Positions 16,160 through 24,064 of a stretch of 64,000 bases of DNA are shown here, piece after piece. Position numbers and translations under genes: made by a program. Every line of letters starts with the position of its first letter. Positions within the stretch are counted from its first letter, which is position 1. The notes beneath the pieces are model-generated. The model saw only the letters and a program-made list of their open reading frames with translations, was not told the DNA's origin and made no database searches. Source of the stretch: Paenibacillus cymbidii (lineage in GTDB: Bacteria; Bacillota; Bacilli; Paenibacillales; NBRC-103111); assembly GCF_004764705.1 (NCBI RefSeq), contig NZ_SHLX01000013.1:1-64000 (forward strand). The letters are read 5' to 3'.

Positions 16160-16173
16160 ATGAAACGTTTCAT
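16160..16173. promoter_or_regulatory. LacI-type operator upstream of the regulator gene
   Basis: ATGAAACGTTTCAT is a perfect 14-bp palindrome containing the same core as 14619-14630. It lies between the regulator's start and its presumed promoter. Confidence 0.75.
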
Positions 16174-16224
16174 CGCAAGTATAGCCGCGCACAGCAATCG
16201 GTGTCAACGGCGATTTTGCACCAA

Positions 16225-16495
16225 CGCTCGCGTACATCGAGTCCGCCGACACTTACCCGTTGCCGCTCCTTCACTCCCCGCGCAGCGCCGCCTTCGCACG
16301 CCCCCGCTCGCGAACGTCAGTCCGCCTCTGCTTACCCGCCGACTCCTCCTTCACTCCCCACGCAACGCCGCCTATGGTTCGCCCGACTCCACTCGCGCAC
16401 GTCAGTCCGCCCGCTTACCCGCCGTCGTCCCACCACTCCCCGCGCAGTGCCGCCTATCGCTCGCCCGCCTCCGCTTACCCGCCGACGCCCCCGCG
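16225..16495. repeat. Degenerate ~80-bp GC-rich tandem repeat
   Basis: About 3.3 imperfect copies of an 80-85 bp unit with recurring blocks CTCGCG-ACGTCAGTCCGC, CTTACCCGCCG and CACTCCCCGCGCAGCGCCGCC. Block starts fall near 16225, 16305 and 16390. It fills the gap between the LacI gene and the glycohydrolase and runs into the last codons of the latter, so the C-terminal tail GGVGG may have been supplied by the repeat. Confidence 0.7.
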
Positions 16496-17383
16496 TTCTT
16501 CGTGCAGCATCGCCAAGCGGTCGCTGACGTCGGCCAGCTTCTCCCTCAACAAAATGCGACTGCGATAGCGCTCCGGGATGCCCGCGTAGCCGCAGTGCAC
16601 GCCGGCAAGGCCTCCGGCGATTGCGGCGATCGTATCCGAGTCGCCGCCCAGGTTCGCCGCGCGCTGAACGACTTCCTCGAACGTCGCCGAAGTCAGCAGC
16701 AGGTGCACCACCCAGCGGAACGTATGGACCACGAAGCCGCTCGGCTCGCAGTTCGGCTCTGCCGTCGCATCCAGTTCACCGGCATAAGCGCTGCCGGCAA
16801 TTTCCGCGCGGATCGCCTCCCGCAGCCCGGCGCCTCCGATCAGCAGCCGGTGCGCGATTCGATTGTACAACACGCAGGCCTCATCGCAGCGCCCGTCATA
16901 GTGGGTCATGCGCGACTGCATCCGCGACACGCGCTCGACATCCGACAGCCGCGGATATGCGAGCGCCGCCGGCAAACAACGCATAAGCGAGCCGTTGCCG
17001 GCGCTTTGCCCGAGGTCGAGGTCTGCAAGCAGCGCCGCCTCGAACCAATTCCCCTCATATTGACTCAACACCCGCCGAATAATGTTGCCGACATCTTTCG
17101 GCTGCGTGCGATACCAAGCGAGGAACCGCTCCCCGATCGCCATCGCCGGATCGTCCGGCGCGGCCAAAATCCCTTCCGCCACCCCCAGCGTCATCATCGT
17201 ATCGTCGGTCACCTCGCCCGGGGCAAGCTGCCACACGCCTCCACCCGCGATGTCGGTCAAATAACCGTGCACCCGCTTGACTTCGGCGCGCGTCATAAAC
17301 TCTGTCGTCCCGCCAAGCGCATCCCCGATCGCGACGCCGAACAGCCCGCCTTTGATCCTATCGTGCATCGACAACATTTCCAT
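16475..17383 (-). CDS. ADP-ribosylglycohydrolase family protein
   Basis: A 302-residue member of the DraG/ARH family, which removes ADP-ribose from proteins or small molecules using two Mg ions. The signature motifs are present: GDALGG near residue 20, metal-binding TDDT near 59, NGSLMR near 130, and GGDSDT near 245. A GGGGAGAG site precedes the ATG. It lies near the pncB/pncA/Nudix unit, so ADP-ribose released here could enter the same NAD-related turnover. That link is inferred from proximity only. The last residues run into the degenerate repeat. Confidence 0.9.
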   Translation of the reverse strand: MEMLSMHDRIKGGLFGVAIGDALGGTTEFMTRAEVKRVHGYLTDIAGGGVWQLAPGEVTDDTMMTLGVAEGILAAPDDPAMAIGERFLAWYRTQPKDVGNIIRRVLSQYEGNWFEAALLADLDLGQSAGNGSLMRCLPAALAYPRLSDVERVSRMQSRMTHYDGRCDEACVLYNRIAHRLLIGGAGLREAIRAEIAGSAYAGELDATAEPNCEPSGFVVHTFRWVVHLLLTSATFEEVVQRAANLGGDSDTIAAIAGGLAGVHCGYAGIPERYRSRILLREKLADVSDRLAMLHEERGGVGG

Positions 17384-17821
17384 AACCGCTCTCCCCTGTG
17401 TCGTGATGGCATTCCAACCGCCGAACCGCCGTCAGCCCCCCAATATTGTCAGGTTAAGTGCCTGCCACTTGACCTAATTGGTGGTTCCGCTAGATAGGAG
17501 ACAAGAGTCACCACGGATGCAGGCTCGACTTTACGAACGCTAACCGTACCTCGTCGTTCGACAGTGATAAAATAAGCCACAAAAAATGGCTTATCTCCTC
17601 CATTTTCGTCCCTCTAGTCAGAAATAGCCAGTGAAAACACTGGTTATTTGGGCCAAACTGCCCCAATCCGGGCAAATTGACGCGAATAGCCAGCGAAATC
17701 ACTGGCTATTTCGTGGCAACTGCCCCTTTCCGACCCAATAGGCCATAAAACATGGCCTATTTCGCCATGCCCCTTCGGCAGGCGTGACAGACGCAAACCT
17801 CACACCCGTCAAACACGCCCC
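17384..17821. repeat. Gap containing four-hairpin cassette copy 3 (17568-17763)
   Basis: Outer hairpins are at about 17568-17594 and 17737-17763, inner hairpins at about 17622-17649 and 17684-17712, matching the other cassettes. Upstream, 17450-17474 holds an imperfect inverted repeat AGGTTAAGTG/CACTTGACCT of unknown role. No gene is visible. Confidence 0.82.
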
Positions 17822-19276
17822 TCACGGCTGCGGCCGATACTTCTGGATCAGATCCATCTTCAGCTGCCATGCCGCGGCGCTCAGGTTGACCCGGTACGCT
17901 TCCGGGTTCAACTTGCGCAAGTACTGCGGCCAGAACAGCCCCAGCTGCTCCCGGTGATAGCTGCGGATCGCGTCCAGCCCGGGCAGTTCGTACACCAGCT
18001 CCCCCGCCTCGACAATCGGCCGCAGCAGCGGAATGGCGTCGTAACGCTCAATCTCTTTGAAAATATACGGGTGCACCGGATCGAACAGCTTCAGCTTGTC
18101 GCCGCGCGCCACCACGTCTTCGTCTTTCAGCGCGATATAGTCGCCTTCCGCCTTGCCGGTATCCCGGCTCACCATCCGGTACACGTCCTTGAAGCCGGGC
18201 GTCGATACTTTCTCCGGGTTGCCGGAAATTTTGATCACCGGCTCCCAGCCGCCGTCCTTCTCGCGGGCCACCAGCTTGTAAACGCCGCCGAGCGCCGGCT
18301 GGTCGCCGCCGGTAATGAGCTGCGTGCCGACTCCCCACGTATCGATGCGCGCTCTTTGCCCTTTCAGATTAAAAATAATGTTTTCGTCCAAATCGTTCGA
18401 CGCCACAATCTTCACGTACGGCAGCCCCGCTTCGTCCAGCTGCCGCCGGGCTTGCTGCGACAAGTAGGCGAGGTCTCCACTGTCGAGCCGGATCGCGTTC
18501 ATCCGCTTGCCTTGGCGCTCCAGCAGATGCCCGATGCGGATCGCGTTCGGCACCCCGCTGCGCAGCGTATCGTACGTGTCCACCAGCAGCGTGACCTGGT
18601 CCGGCAGCGCTTCGGCGTAGCGGCGGAACGCTTCCTCCTCGTTCTCATGTCCCTGTACCCAGGCGTGAGCATGCGTGCCCTTCGTCGGGATGCCGAACAG
18701 CATGCCCGCACGCATATTGCTCGTGGCGTCGAACCCGGCGATGTACGCCGCCCGCGCGCCCCATACCGCAGCGTCCGCTTCCTGCGCCCGACGCGTGCCG
18801 AACTCGAGCAGGATGTCGTCGCCGGCGACTTGTTTGATCCGCGATGCTTTGGTGGCGATCAGCGTCTGGAAGTTGACGAAATTGAGCAGCGCCGTTTCGA
18901 TCAACTGCGCTTCAAACACCCGCGCCTCGACGCGAACGAGCGGCTCGTTCGGGAATACAACCGTGCCTTCCGGGACGGCGCGGATCGCACCGGTAAACCG
19001 AAACCGCCGCAGCTCCTCGTAAAACGCTTCGCGATACCCTTCTTCCTGCGTGCGCAAATAGGCGATTTCTGCTTCGCCGAACCGCAGTTCGCGAATATAG
19101 CGCACCAGCCGCTCCAAACCGGCGAACACCGCATACCCGTTGCCGAACGGCAGCTTGCGAAAATACACCTCGAACACCGCCCGGTCGTTCAGCGTGCCGT
19201 GCACCCAATGCGCGTACATCATGTTGATCTGATATTTGTCCGTATGCAGCGTCAGGTTGCCCTCGTTTTCATTCAT
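17822..19276 (-). CDS. pncB: Nicotinate phosphoribosyltransferase
   Basis: A 484-residue enzyme converting nicotinate and PRPP to nicotinate mononucleotide in the Preiss-Handler route to NAD. Family landmarks are the start LTLHTDKYQINMM, the substrate region EFGTRRAQ, FDATSNMRAG and GTHAHAWVQ, and the phosphate site RLDSGDLAYLS followed by IVASNDLDE and DTWGVGTQL. The ATG at 19276 overlaps the end of pncA by 8 bases, so the two are translationally coupled. The operator upstream of pncA (19852-19864) should control both. Confidence 0.95.
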   Translation of the reverse strand: MNENEGNLTLHTDKYQINMMYAHWVHGTLNDRAVFEVYFRKLPFGNGYAVFAGLERLVRYIRELRFGEAEIAYLRTQEEGYREAFYEELRRFRFTGAIRAVPEGTVVFPNEPLVRVEARVFEAQLIETALLNFVNFQTLIATKASRIKQVAGDDILLEFGTRRAQEADAAVWGARAAYIAGFDATSNMRAGMLFGIPTKGTHAHAWVQGHENEEEAFRRYAEALPDQVTLLVDTYDTLRSGVPNAIRIGHLLERQGKRMNAIRLDSGDLAYLSQQARRQLDEAGLPYVKIVASNDLDENIIFNLKGQRARIDTWGVGTQLITGGDQPALGGVYKLVAREKDGGWEPVIKISGNPEKVSTPGFKDVYRMVSRDTGKAEGDYIALKDEDVVARGDKLKLFDPVHPYIFKEIERYDAIPLLRPIVEAGELVYELPGLDAIRSYHREQLGLFWPQYLRKLNPEAYRVNLSAAAWQLKMDLIQKYRPQP

Positions 19277-19829
19277 CGTCCCCGCCCCCTTGTCCGATGG
19301 CGACTTCCGCCCCCAGCGTCCCGCGAAAATGCTGCAGCGCCCACTCGTGGCCGGCCGGGTTGAACGAAGCGACCGCATCCCCGTGCACGACGATCTTGTA
19401 GCCTTTATTGTAGGCGTCGACCGCCGTGTGCAGCACGCAAATGTCCGTGCACACCCCGACCAGGTGCAGCTCGTCAATGCCTCGCATCCGCAGCTGAAGC
19501 TCAAGGTCCGTACCGGCAAAAGCGCTGTATCGCGTTTTGTCCATCCAATAAATGTTGTCGCGATGATTGTCGTAGGCGGCTTCCAGCTTGCCGTACAGCC
19601 GGCGCCCTTCGGTTCCCCACAGGTTGTGCGGCGGAAACAGCTTGTATTCGGGGTGCAGCACATCGTCCTCCTGGTGAAGATCGACCGCCATCACCGTCAA
19701 GTCGCCCCGCCCGGCAAACAGCTCCGTCAACTCCGCAATCCGGTCCTCGATATCGATCGCCGGCTGCCCGCATGGCAGCTTGCCAACCACAAAATCAACC
19801 GTATAATCGATCACAATCAACGCTTTCAT
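19269..19829 (-). CDS. pncA: Nicotinamidase / isochorismatase-family cysteine hydrolase
   Basis: A 186-residue hydrolase that should deamidate nicotinamide to nicotinate, feeding the overlapping pncB. The catalytic triad of the family is visible as D8 (VIDYTVDF), K98 (MDKTRYSAF) and C127 (VGVCTDIC). Metal ligands typical of nicotinamidases are present as D50, H52 and H68 (VDLHQEDD, FPPH). The ATG at 19829 follows GAAGGGCGG; a TTG two codons upstream is an alternative. The 13-bp operator lies 23 bases upstream of the start. Confidence 0.9.
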   Translation of the reverse strand: MKALIVIDYTVDFVVGKLPCGQPAIDIEDRIAELTELFAGRGDLTVMAVDLHQEDDVLHPEYKLFPPHNLWGTEGRRLYGKLEAAYDNHRDNIYWMDKTRYSAFAGTDLELQLRMRGIDELHLVGVCTDICVLHTAVDAYNKGYKIVVHGDAVASFNPAGHEWALQHFRGTLGAEVAIGQGGGDDE

Positions 19830-19851
19830 GAACAAGCACCGCCCTTCAAAT

Positions 19852-19864
19852 TGTCATTATGACA
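19852..19864. promoter_or_regulatory. Putative NrtR-type operator upstream of pncA-pncB
   Basis: TGTCATTATGACA is a perfect palindrome with a central T. The identical 13-mer recurs at 20697-20709 in front of the Nudix regulator gene, and in both cases TTAT follows. The pairing suggests binding by that regulator. Confidence 0.75.
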
Positions 19865-19890
19865 TTATCGACAGCTGCGCGTAAGCGGCT

Positions 19891-20664
19891 TTACCCGTAA
19901 ATCGATAGCGCAGGCGCATAATCCGTAAACCGGTACAATTGGGCCGCCCGCTGGGAATATCGGTTCGACAGCTTCGGTTCGCCGTCGCGGTCCTTCACTT
20001 CTTCGATGATGCCCTGGCGGCTGCGCGTGGACGTAATTTTGCGGATAAAATTCGATTCGGCGAACGACGGCACAACGGCCTGAATCACTTGATAAAGTTC
20101 GCCGATTGTAAATTCCTCCGGCAAAAACTCTTTCGCAATCGTCGTCGTCATCATCTTCCGGCGAATTTGCTCCAGCGCGTCGGCGATGATTTCGCGGTGA
20201 TCGAACGCAAGCTCCATCCGCAGCGCCTCGTCGACCGGGAACAGCCGGACGTCCGCGGCATCGTCGGCCGCCCGCCGCTCGGCCAAATATTGCTCGTGCA
20301 CCAGCGCGACAAAAGCATGGGATATGATCCAGCCCCGCGGGTCGCGCCCCGGCGTACTGTATGCGCTGAAGTACTCGATGTGGACGTCGCCGACGCCCGT
20401 TTCCTCCTCCAGCTCGCGCTTCGCGCTCTCCAGCAGCGTTTCCGACTCCTTGGAAAAGCCGCCCGGCAGCGCCCATCGCCCGGCGAACGGCCAGCTTTTG
20501 CGCTGAATGAGCAGCACTTCCAGCCGCCGTTCGGGCAGAGACTTCATCGCCGTCTTGCGCGCCGTGGACGTAATCGTAAACATGACGATGTCGGCCGGCG
20601 CTCCGTCGGGCGTACGGTAGCGGCTCGGCGAATAGTTCGTTTCGGCTGGCCCTTGTTCCGTCAT
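19891..20664 (-). CDS. Nudix hydrolase / NrtR-like NAD regulator
   Basis: A 257-residue protein with an N-terminal Nudix domain and a C-terminal winged-helix-like domain (about 165-257; FTIGELYQVIQAV, SRQGIIEEV). This is the architecture of NrtR, the ADP-ribose-sensing repressor of NAD synthesis genes. The Nudix box is intact (G69, E75, R83, E84, E87, E88, G90), so it may also hydrolyse ADP-ribose. The ATG has CGAGGTGG upstream. It is followed by pncA and pncB on the same strand, and each unit has an identical palindromic operator. NrtR in a Firmicute is inferred; NiaR is the usual NAD repressor in Bacillus. Confidence 0.85.
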   Translation of the reverse strand: MTEQGPAETNYSPSRYRTPDGAPADIVMFTITSTARKTAMKSLPERRLEVLLIQRKSWPFAGRWALPGGFSKESETLLESAKRELEEETGVGDVHIEYFSAYSTPGRDPRGWIISHAFVALVHEQYLAERRAADDAADVRLFPVDEALRMELAFDHREIIADALEQIRRKMMTTTIAKEFLPEEFTIGELYQVIQAVVPSFAESNFIRKITSTRSRQGIIEEVKDRDGEPKLSNRYSQRAAQLYRFTDYAPALSIYG

Positions 20665-20696
20665 GACGATCCACCTCGCGGTTTGTATTTTATATA

Positions 20697-20709
20697 TGTC
20701 ATTATGACA
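20697..20709. promoter_or_regulatory. Putative NrtR-type operator upstream of the Nudix regulator
   Basis: The same TGTCATTATGACA palindrome as at 19852-19864, 33 bases upstream of the regulator's ATG. The position fits autoregulation. Confidence 0.75.
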
Positions 20710-20815
20710 TTATAAAACCAATTGTCAAGCCGGAAATATGCCGATAATCCCTACCCATTAACTCAGTTTTGGTGTATAATGAGGGCAACCTTATCGAGAA
20801 TCGGAGGTTTTTCGA

Positions 20816-21259
20816 ATGAGCCAGTCTTTGCAAGCTTCCGCCTACGAATGCGTCGAAGAAGTGCCGCTGCACCGTGTCCGCGGCAACCAGCTCGGCATTC
20901 TGCTGAGCGTCGTCGCCACCGTGCTGACCGGGCAAGTGTGGATCTTGTTCCTGCCTTTGGCGGTGCAGCTCATCAGCCGAACGTACGGCGTCAAATATAA
21001 CTTGTTCGTCCGCCTGCTGGCGCCGCTGTTCCCGGCCAGCGCCCGCACCGAAAGCCGCGAGCTGCTCCGGTTCAACAATTTGCTGGCGATTGTGTTCCTG
21101 GTCGTGACGATCGCCGCGTACTATCTCGGCAGCACCGTCGTCGCCGTCATCAGCCTGAGCATGCTGACGATCGCCGTCGTGCTGGCGCTCAGCGGCTTCT
21201 GCCTCGGCTGCTTCCTGTATTTCCAATACAAGCAGTTTGTCGCAAAAAGACTGCGTTAA
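20816..21259 (+). CDS. DUF4395 small membrane protein
   Basis: A 147-residue protein with hydrophobic pairs at about 25-55 and 88-135. It has the recognisable DUF4395 features: an N-terminal RGNQLG segment, GVKYNLFVRL in the middle and GFCLGCFLYFQ with two cysteines near the end. The function is unknown; relatives are often found near thioredoxin-like proteins, none of which is seen here. The ATG follows GGAGG, and a TATAAT box is at 20775-20780. A strong terminator follows at 21264, so it is monocistronic. Confidence 0.85.
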   Translation: MSQSLQASAYECVEEVPLHRVRGNQLGILLSVVATVLTGQVWILFLPLAVQLISRTYGVKYNLFVRLLAPLFPASARTESRELLRFNNLLAIVFLVVTIAAYYLGSTVVAVISLSMLTIAVVLALSGFCLGCFLYFQYKQFVAKRLR

Positions 21260-21263
21260 TGCA

Positions 21264-21287
21264 GGACGGGGGATCCCGTCCTTTTTT
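21264..21287 (+). terminator. Terminator of the DUF4395 gene
   Basis: GGACGGG/CCCGTCC stem with a GGAT-type loop, followed by TTTTTT. Confidence 0.88.
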
Positions 21288-21305
21288 ATTGACATGGCTG
21301 TCGCG

Positions 21306-21337
21306 AAAAAGAGCCAGCGGAATCGCCGGCTCTTTTT
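21306..21337. terminator. Bidirectional terminator, mainly for the bicupin gene
   Basis: AAAAAGAGCC..GGCTCTTTTTT with a stem including AGC/GCC pairs. It lies just after the stop of the oxalate-decarboxylase-like gene on the minus strand. Confidence 0.85.
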
Positions 21338-21343
21338 TATGGG

Positions 21344-22597
21344 CTATTTTGGCAGGAATCCCTCGCCGCTCTTGTAAGTGAAACCCGGGTACGAGACAAC
21401 GGGCCACTTCTCTTTGCGCAGCGCATCCGTCAACTCCGCACCCACGTGCAGATTGTCCTGCACCAGTTGAATCGGCGTCAGCGCCATCCACTGGTTGAGC
21501 GATACGTCCTGGAACCGGTCGCTCTTGAACATTTCCAGAAACCAGAGCGTCTGCGTGCCCGTGTTCTGGATATAGTGCCCGAACGCAAACGGCACGTAAC
21601 CGACGTCGCCGGCCCGGTAATCGAACGTCCGCGCCGCGCCGTTGCCGGCGAACACGGTCATCCGCCCCTGCCCGGTCAAATAGTACTGCCACTCGTCGTT
21701 GTTCGGATGCCAGTGCATTTCGCGCATGGCGCCGGGTTTGATTTCAACCAGCGCCGCCGCAACCGTCTTCGACACGGGGAAGTTGGTCGAATCGACGATG
21801 CGCACGCTGCCGCCGGGCGTCACGAGGGGCGGCTGCGCCAGCAGCTTGTGCGTGAAGCTCTGCGGCACGGCGCCGTACGGCGACTCGATCCGCTGGCTCT
21901 CCAGCGAACCGGGGACGGCGTCCTGGAAAATATATACCTGCTCGGGCGGAATCGTACGAAACGCCGATTCGGGCACGCCGAAGTTGGCGGACAACACGTC
22001 CGGCGGCGTATGGGCAAACCAGTCGGATATCGACAGCGTGTTCAAATCGGAGAAGCCGCCGTCGTCAAACACGAGCAGAAACTCGCAGCCGTCCGCCAAC
22101 CCCTGAATCGAGTGCGGAATGCCCGGCGGAAAATACCACAGATCACCCGGTCCCACATCGGCGATAAAATTGCGTCCATTCTGGTCGACCGCCGTAATGC
22201 GCGCGTGGCCGACCAGCATATACGACCATTCCGCCTGCTGGTGCCAATGCAGCTCACGCACGCCGCCGGGCGTCAGGCTCATGTTGACGCCGGCCATCGT
22301 CGTGGCGATCGGCAGCTCGCGCCGGGTGACTTCCCGCGACCATCCGCCCTGATTGAGCTGCATATGCGCGTCCGAAAACGAAAATTTCAAATTCGGCACC
22401 AGTCCCGCATCGGTCGCCGGAGGAACGAACATGTCCGGATTTTCGCGGTCCCGCATGATGTCGCGCGGCCCGAGATCGATCCCGCCCGCCCCGTCGCTGC
22501 TGCGGATCGGCTGGGGAATCGACGCAGGCGCGGACGGCTGCAGCATCTGCCGCGTCTGCTGCGGCTGGTTGCGCACCGGCTTATCCAATCGGTTCAC
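21344..22597 (-). CDS. Bicupin oxalate decarboxylase-family protein with altered lid
   Basis: A 417-residue bicupin aligning without gaps in the core to Bacillus OxdC (offset 22). Both Mn sites are complete: H117, H119, E123, H162 in cupin 1 and H295, H297, E302, H341 in cupin 2. R114, R292 and E355 are also present. The lid that carries the decarboxylase proton donor Glu162 (S-E-N-S-T) is S183-D-L-N-T here, with Asp184 in the Glu position. Decarboxylation of oxalate to formate is therefore not assured; an oxidase-like or other activity is possible. It starts with GTG at 22597 and lacks a strong ribosome binding site, so the start is uncertain. Confidence 0.85.
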   Translation of the reverse strand: MNRLDKPVRNQPQQTRQMLQPSAPASIPQPIRSSDGAGGIDLGPRDIMRDRENPDMFVPPATDAGLVPNLKFSFSDAHMQLNQGGWSREVTRRELPIATTMAGVNMSLTPGGVRELHWHQQAEWSYMLVGHARITAVDQNGRNFIADVGPGDLWYFPPGIPHSIQGLADGCEFLLVFDDGGFSDLNTLSISDWFAHTPPDVLSANFGVPESAFRTIPPEQVYIFQDAVPGSLESQRIESPYGAVPQSFTHKLLAQPPLVTPGGSVRIVDSTNFPVSKTVAAALVEIKPGAMREMHWHPNNDEWQYYLTGQGRMTVFAGNGAARTFDYRAGDVGYVPFAFGHYIQNTGTQTLWFLEMFKSDRFQDVSLNQWMALTPIQLVQDNLHVGAELTDALRKEKWPVVSYPGFTYKSGEGFLPK

Positions 22598-22924
22598 CTC
22601 ATCTTATGGTTCGGATAATTCAGCGTATTCCCCCAAAGCGACCGTTATACCGCCTTTTCCCGGCTGTCGGGAGCAGCCGGAACAACCGGCCGGCGAAGCG
22701 GAAACTCCGCCGCCGCCGCGCTGCAAGCGCACGACCACAACGCAAAAAACCGCAAACCCTTGCGGTGGGGAGGGCCTCTTTTAAAATAGGCCATGAAAAA
22801 TGGCTTATACGCCCAATTTGGCGCGGTTCGCCAAAAATAGCCAGCGAAATCGCTGGCTATTTCTTCGCTGCCGCTTCTAAATGACAACAATTCTCATTCA
22901 GTTTCACTATAGTGGACGGGGGCC
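22598..22924. repeat. Gap with half of a palindromic cassette (22783-22863)
   Basis: One outer hairpin (22783-22809) and one inner hairpin (22833-22863) of the cassette family are present; the second half is missing. The rest, 22598-22780, is GC-rich with no gene. A Fur-box-like site is annotated separately at 22880-22898. Confidence 0.8.
22880..22898. promoter_or_regulatory. Fur-box-like sequence with no iron gene beside it
   Basis: AATGACAACAATTCTCATT; its core matches 12 of 15 positions of the Bacillus Fur 7-1-7 motif (TGATAATNATTATCA). It lies 3' of the SARP-type regulator gene and about 280 bases upstream of the bicupin start. It may be a relic or may serve the bicupin. Prediction by eye only. 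Confidence 0.4.
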
Positions 22925-24064
22925 TTATTTCCCCACGGCCATCCCCGCCACCAGGGAATCGTAAAACAGCGCCAACTCCTGCTCCGGGCGAATGCCGAGC
23001 TCTCGGCCGAGCAGGCGGGCATAATCCGTGTATTGGGCGGTCAGCGCCTTTTTGTCGCGGGATGCCGCGTGAACCCGCATCAACAGGCGCACGGTCGACT
23101 CGTCCAGCGGATTGCGCGCGTGCAGCTTGACCAGCAGCTTCGACGCGGCCGCCGGCTCGGAGCGGTCCAGCAAGGTTTCCGCCAGCCGGGTCACGAACGA
23201 CTCGTACCGCTCGGCGAGCCGCTCGGTTTCGTGGACCGCCCACACGTACGCCCGGTTGCCGAACAAGTCTCCCGTGTACATCCGTTCTACCCGCAGCGCC
23301 TCGTCGATCCGCTCCGGTCCGATCGTCTGCAGCTTCGCCGTCGCTTGTTCGAACGCCGCCGCGTCGACGGAAGCTTCGCCCAGCTCCAGCGCATACCCGC
23401 CGCTCTCCGAACGGACGGCGTCGTTCAGCCGCAACGGCTCCAGCGATTGGCGCAGCTGCTGGGCAGCGGCGTTCAGGCCGGACACCGCGCTCCCTTCGGC
23501 CATCCCGGCGAAAATGTCGGCGACGAGCCGCGAACGGGGCACGCGTTTGCCGCGATGCAGCAGCAGGTAGGCGAACAGTTCGGCGCTTTTGCGCGATATC
23601 CATTTCACGCGGCCCGCCTCGTTGCCCACGGCCACATCGCCCAGCACCGTCACCGCGAGCCGCCCCCCGCCCGCGTTTGCCGGTTGCGGCTCCTGCCACT
23701 CCCGCCTGCTTGCGATCGCCCGGTTGACGGCCCGCTCCAGCCGCTCCTGCGACACCGGCTTGACCAAATAGTCCAGCACGGACAATTCGTACGCCTTCAC
23801 CGCAAATTCCTTATGCGAAGTAACGAAAATGATTTGCATCGGAAGCCCCTTCGCTTCCATCCGGGCGGCGAACGACAAGCCGCTTTCGCGCGGCATGGAA
23901 ATGTCGACGAAAGCGAGCTGCACGTCGCCGTTTCCGTCCAGAAACGCCGATGCCGTCTGCGTATCCGCGAACACGCCCGCCACCTGCACCTCCGGCAGCT
24001 TTTCCAGCATTTTGCGCATAATCAGATGCATGGCCGGTTCGTCGTCAATCACGATCACATTCAT
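22925..24064 (-). CDS. SARP-type response regulator (receiver plus BTAD)
   Basis: A 379-residue regulator. The receiver domain (1-125) has the acidic pair IDDEP, phosphoacceptor Asp in FVDISMP near residue 54 and the Lys of YLVKPVS near 103. It is followed by a winged-helix segment (about 135-225; ELFAYLLLHRGKRVPRSRLV) and a bacterial transcriptional activation domain (about 240-375; VWAVHETERLAERY, LLVKLHARNPLDEST, LGRELGIRPEQELALFY). This layout is that of SARP/CheY-fused activators. The ATG overlaps the stop of the upstream kinase gene (ATGA), so they are coupled. Targets are unknown. Confidence 0.9.
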   Translation of the reverse strand: MNVIVIDDEPAMHLIMRKMLEKLPEVQVAGVFADTQTASAFLDGNGDVQLAFVDISMPRESGLSFAARMEAKGLPMQIIFVTSHKEFAVKAYELSVLDYLVKPVSQERLERAVNRAIASRREWQEPQPANAGGGRLAVTVLGDVAVGNEAGRVKWISRKSAELFAYLLLHRGKRVPRSRLVADIFAGMAEGSAVSGLNAAAQQLRQSLEPLRLNDAVRSESGGYALELGEASVDAAAFEQATAKLQTIGPERIDEALRVERMYTGDLFGNRAYVWAVHETERLAERYESFVTRLAETLLDRSEPAAASKLLVKLHARNPLDESTVRLLMRVHAASRDKKALTAQYTDYARLLGRELGIRPEQELALFYDSLVAGMAVGK

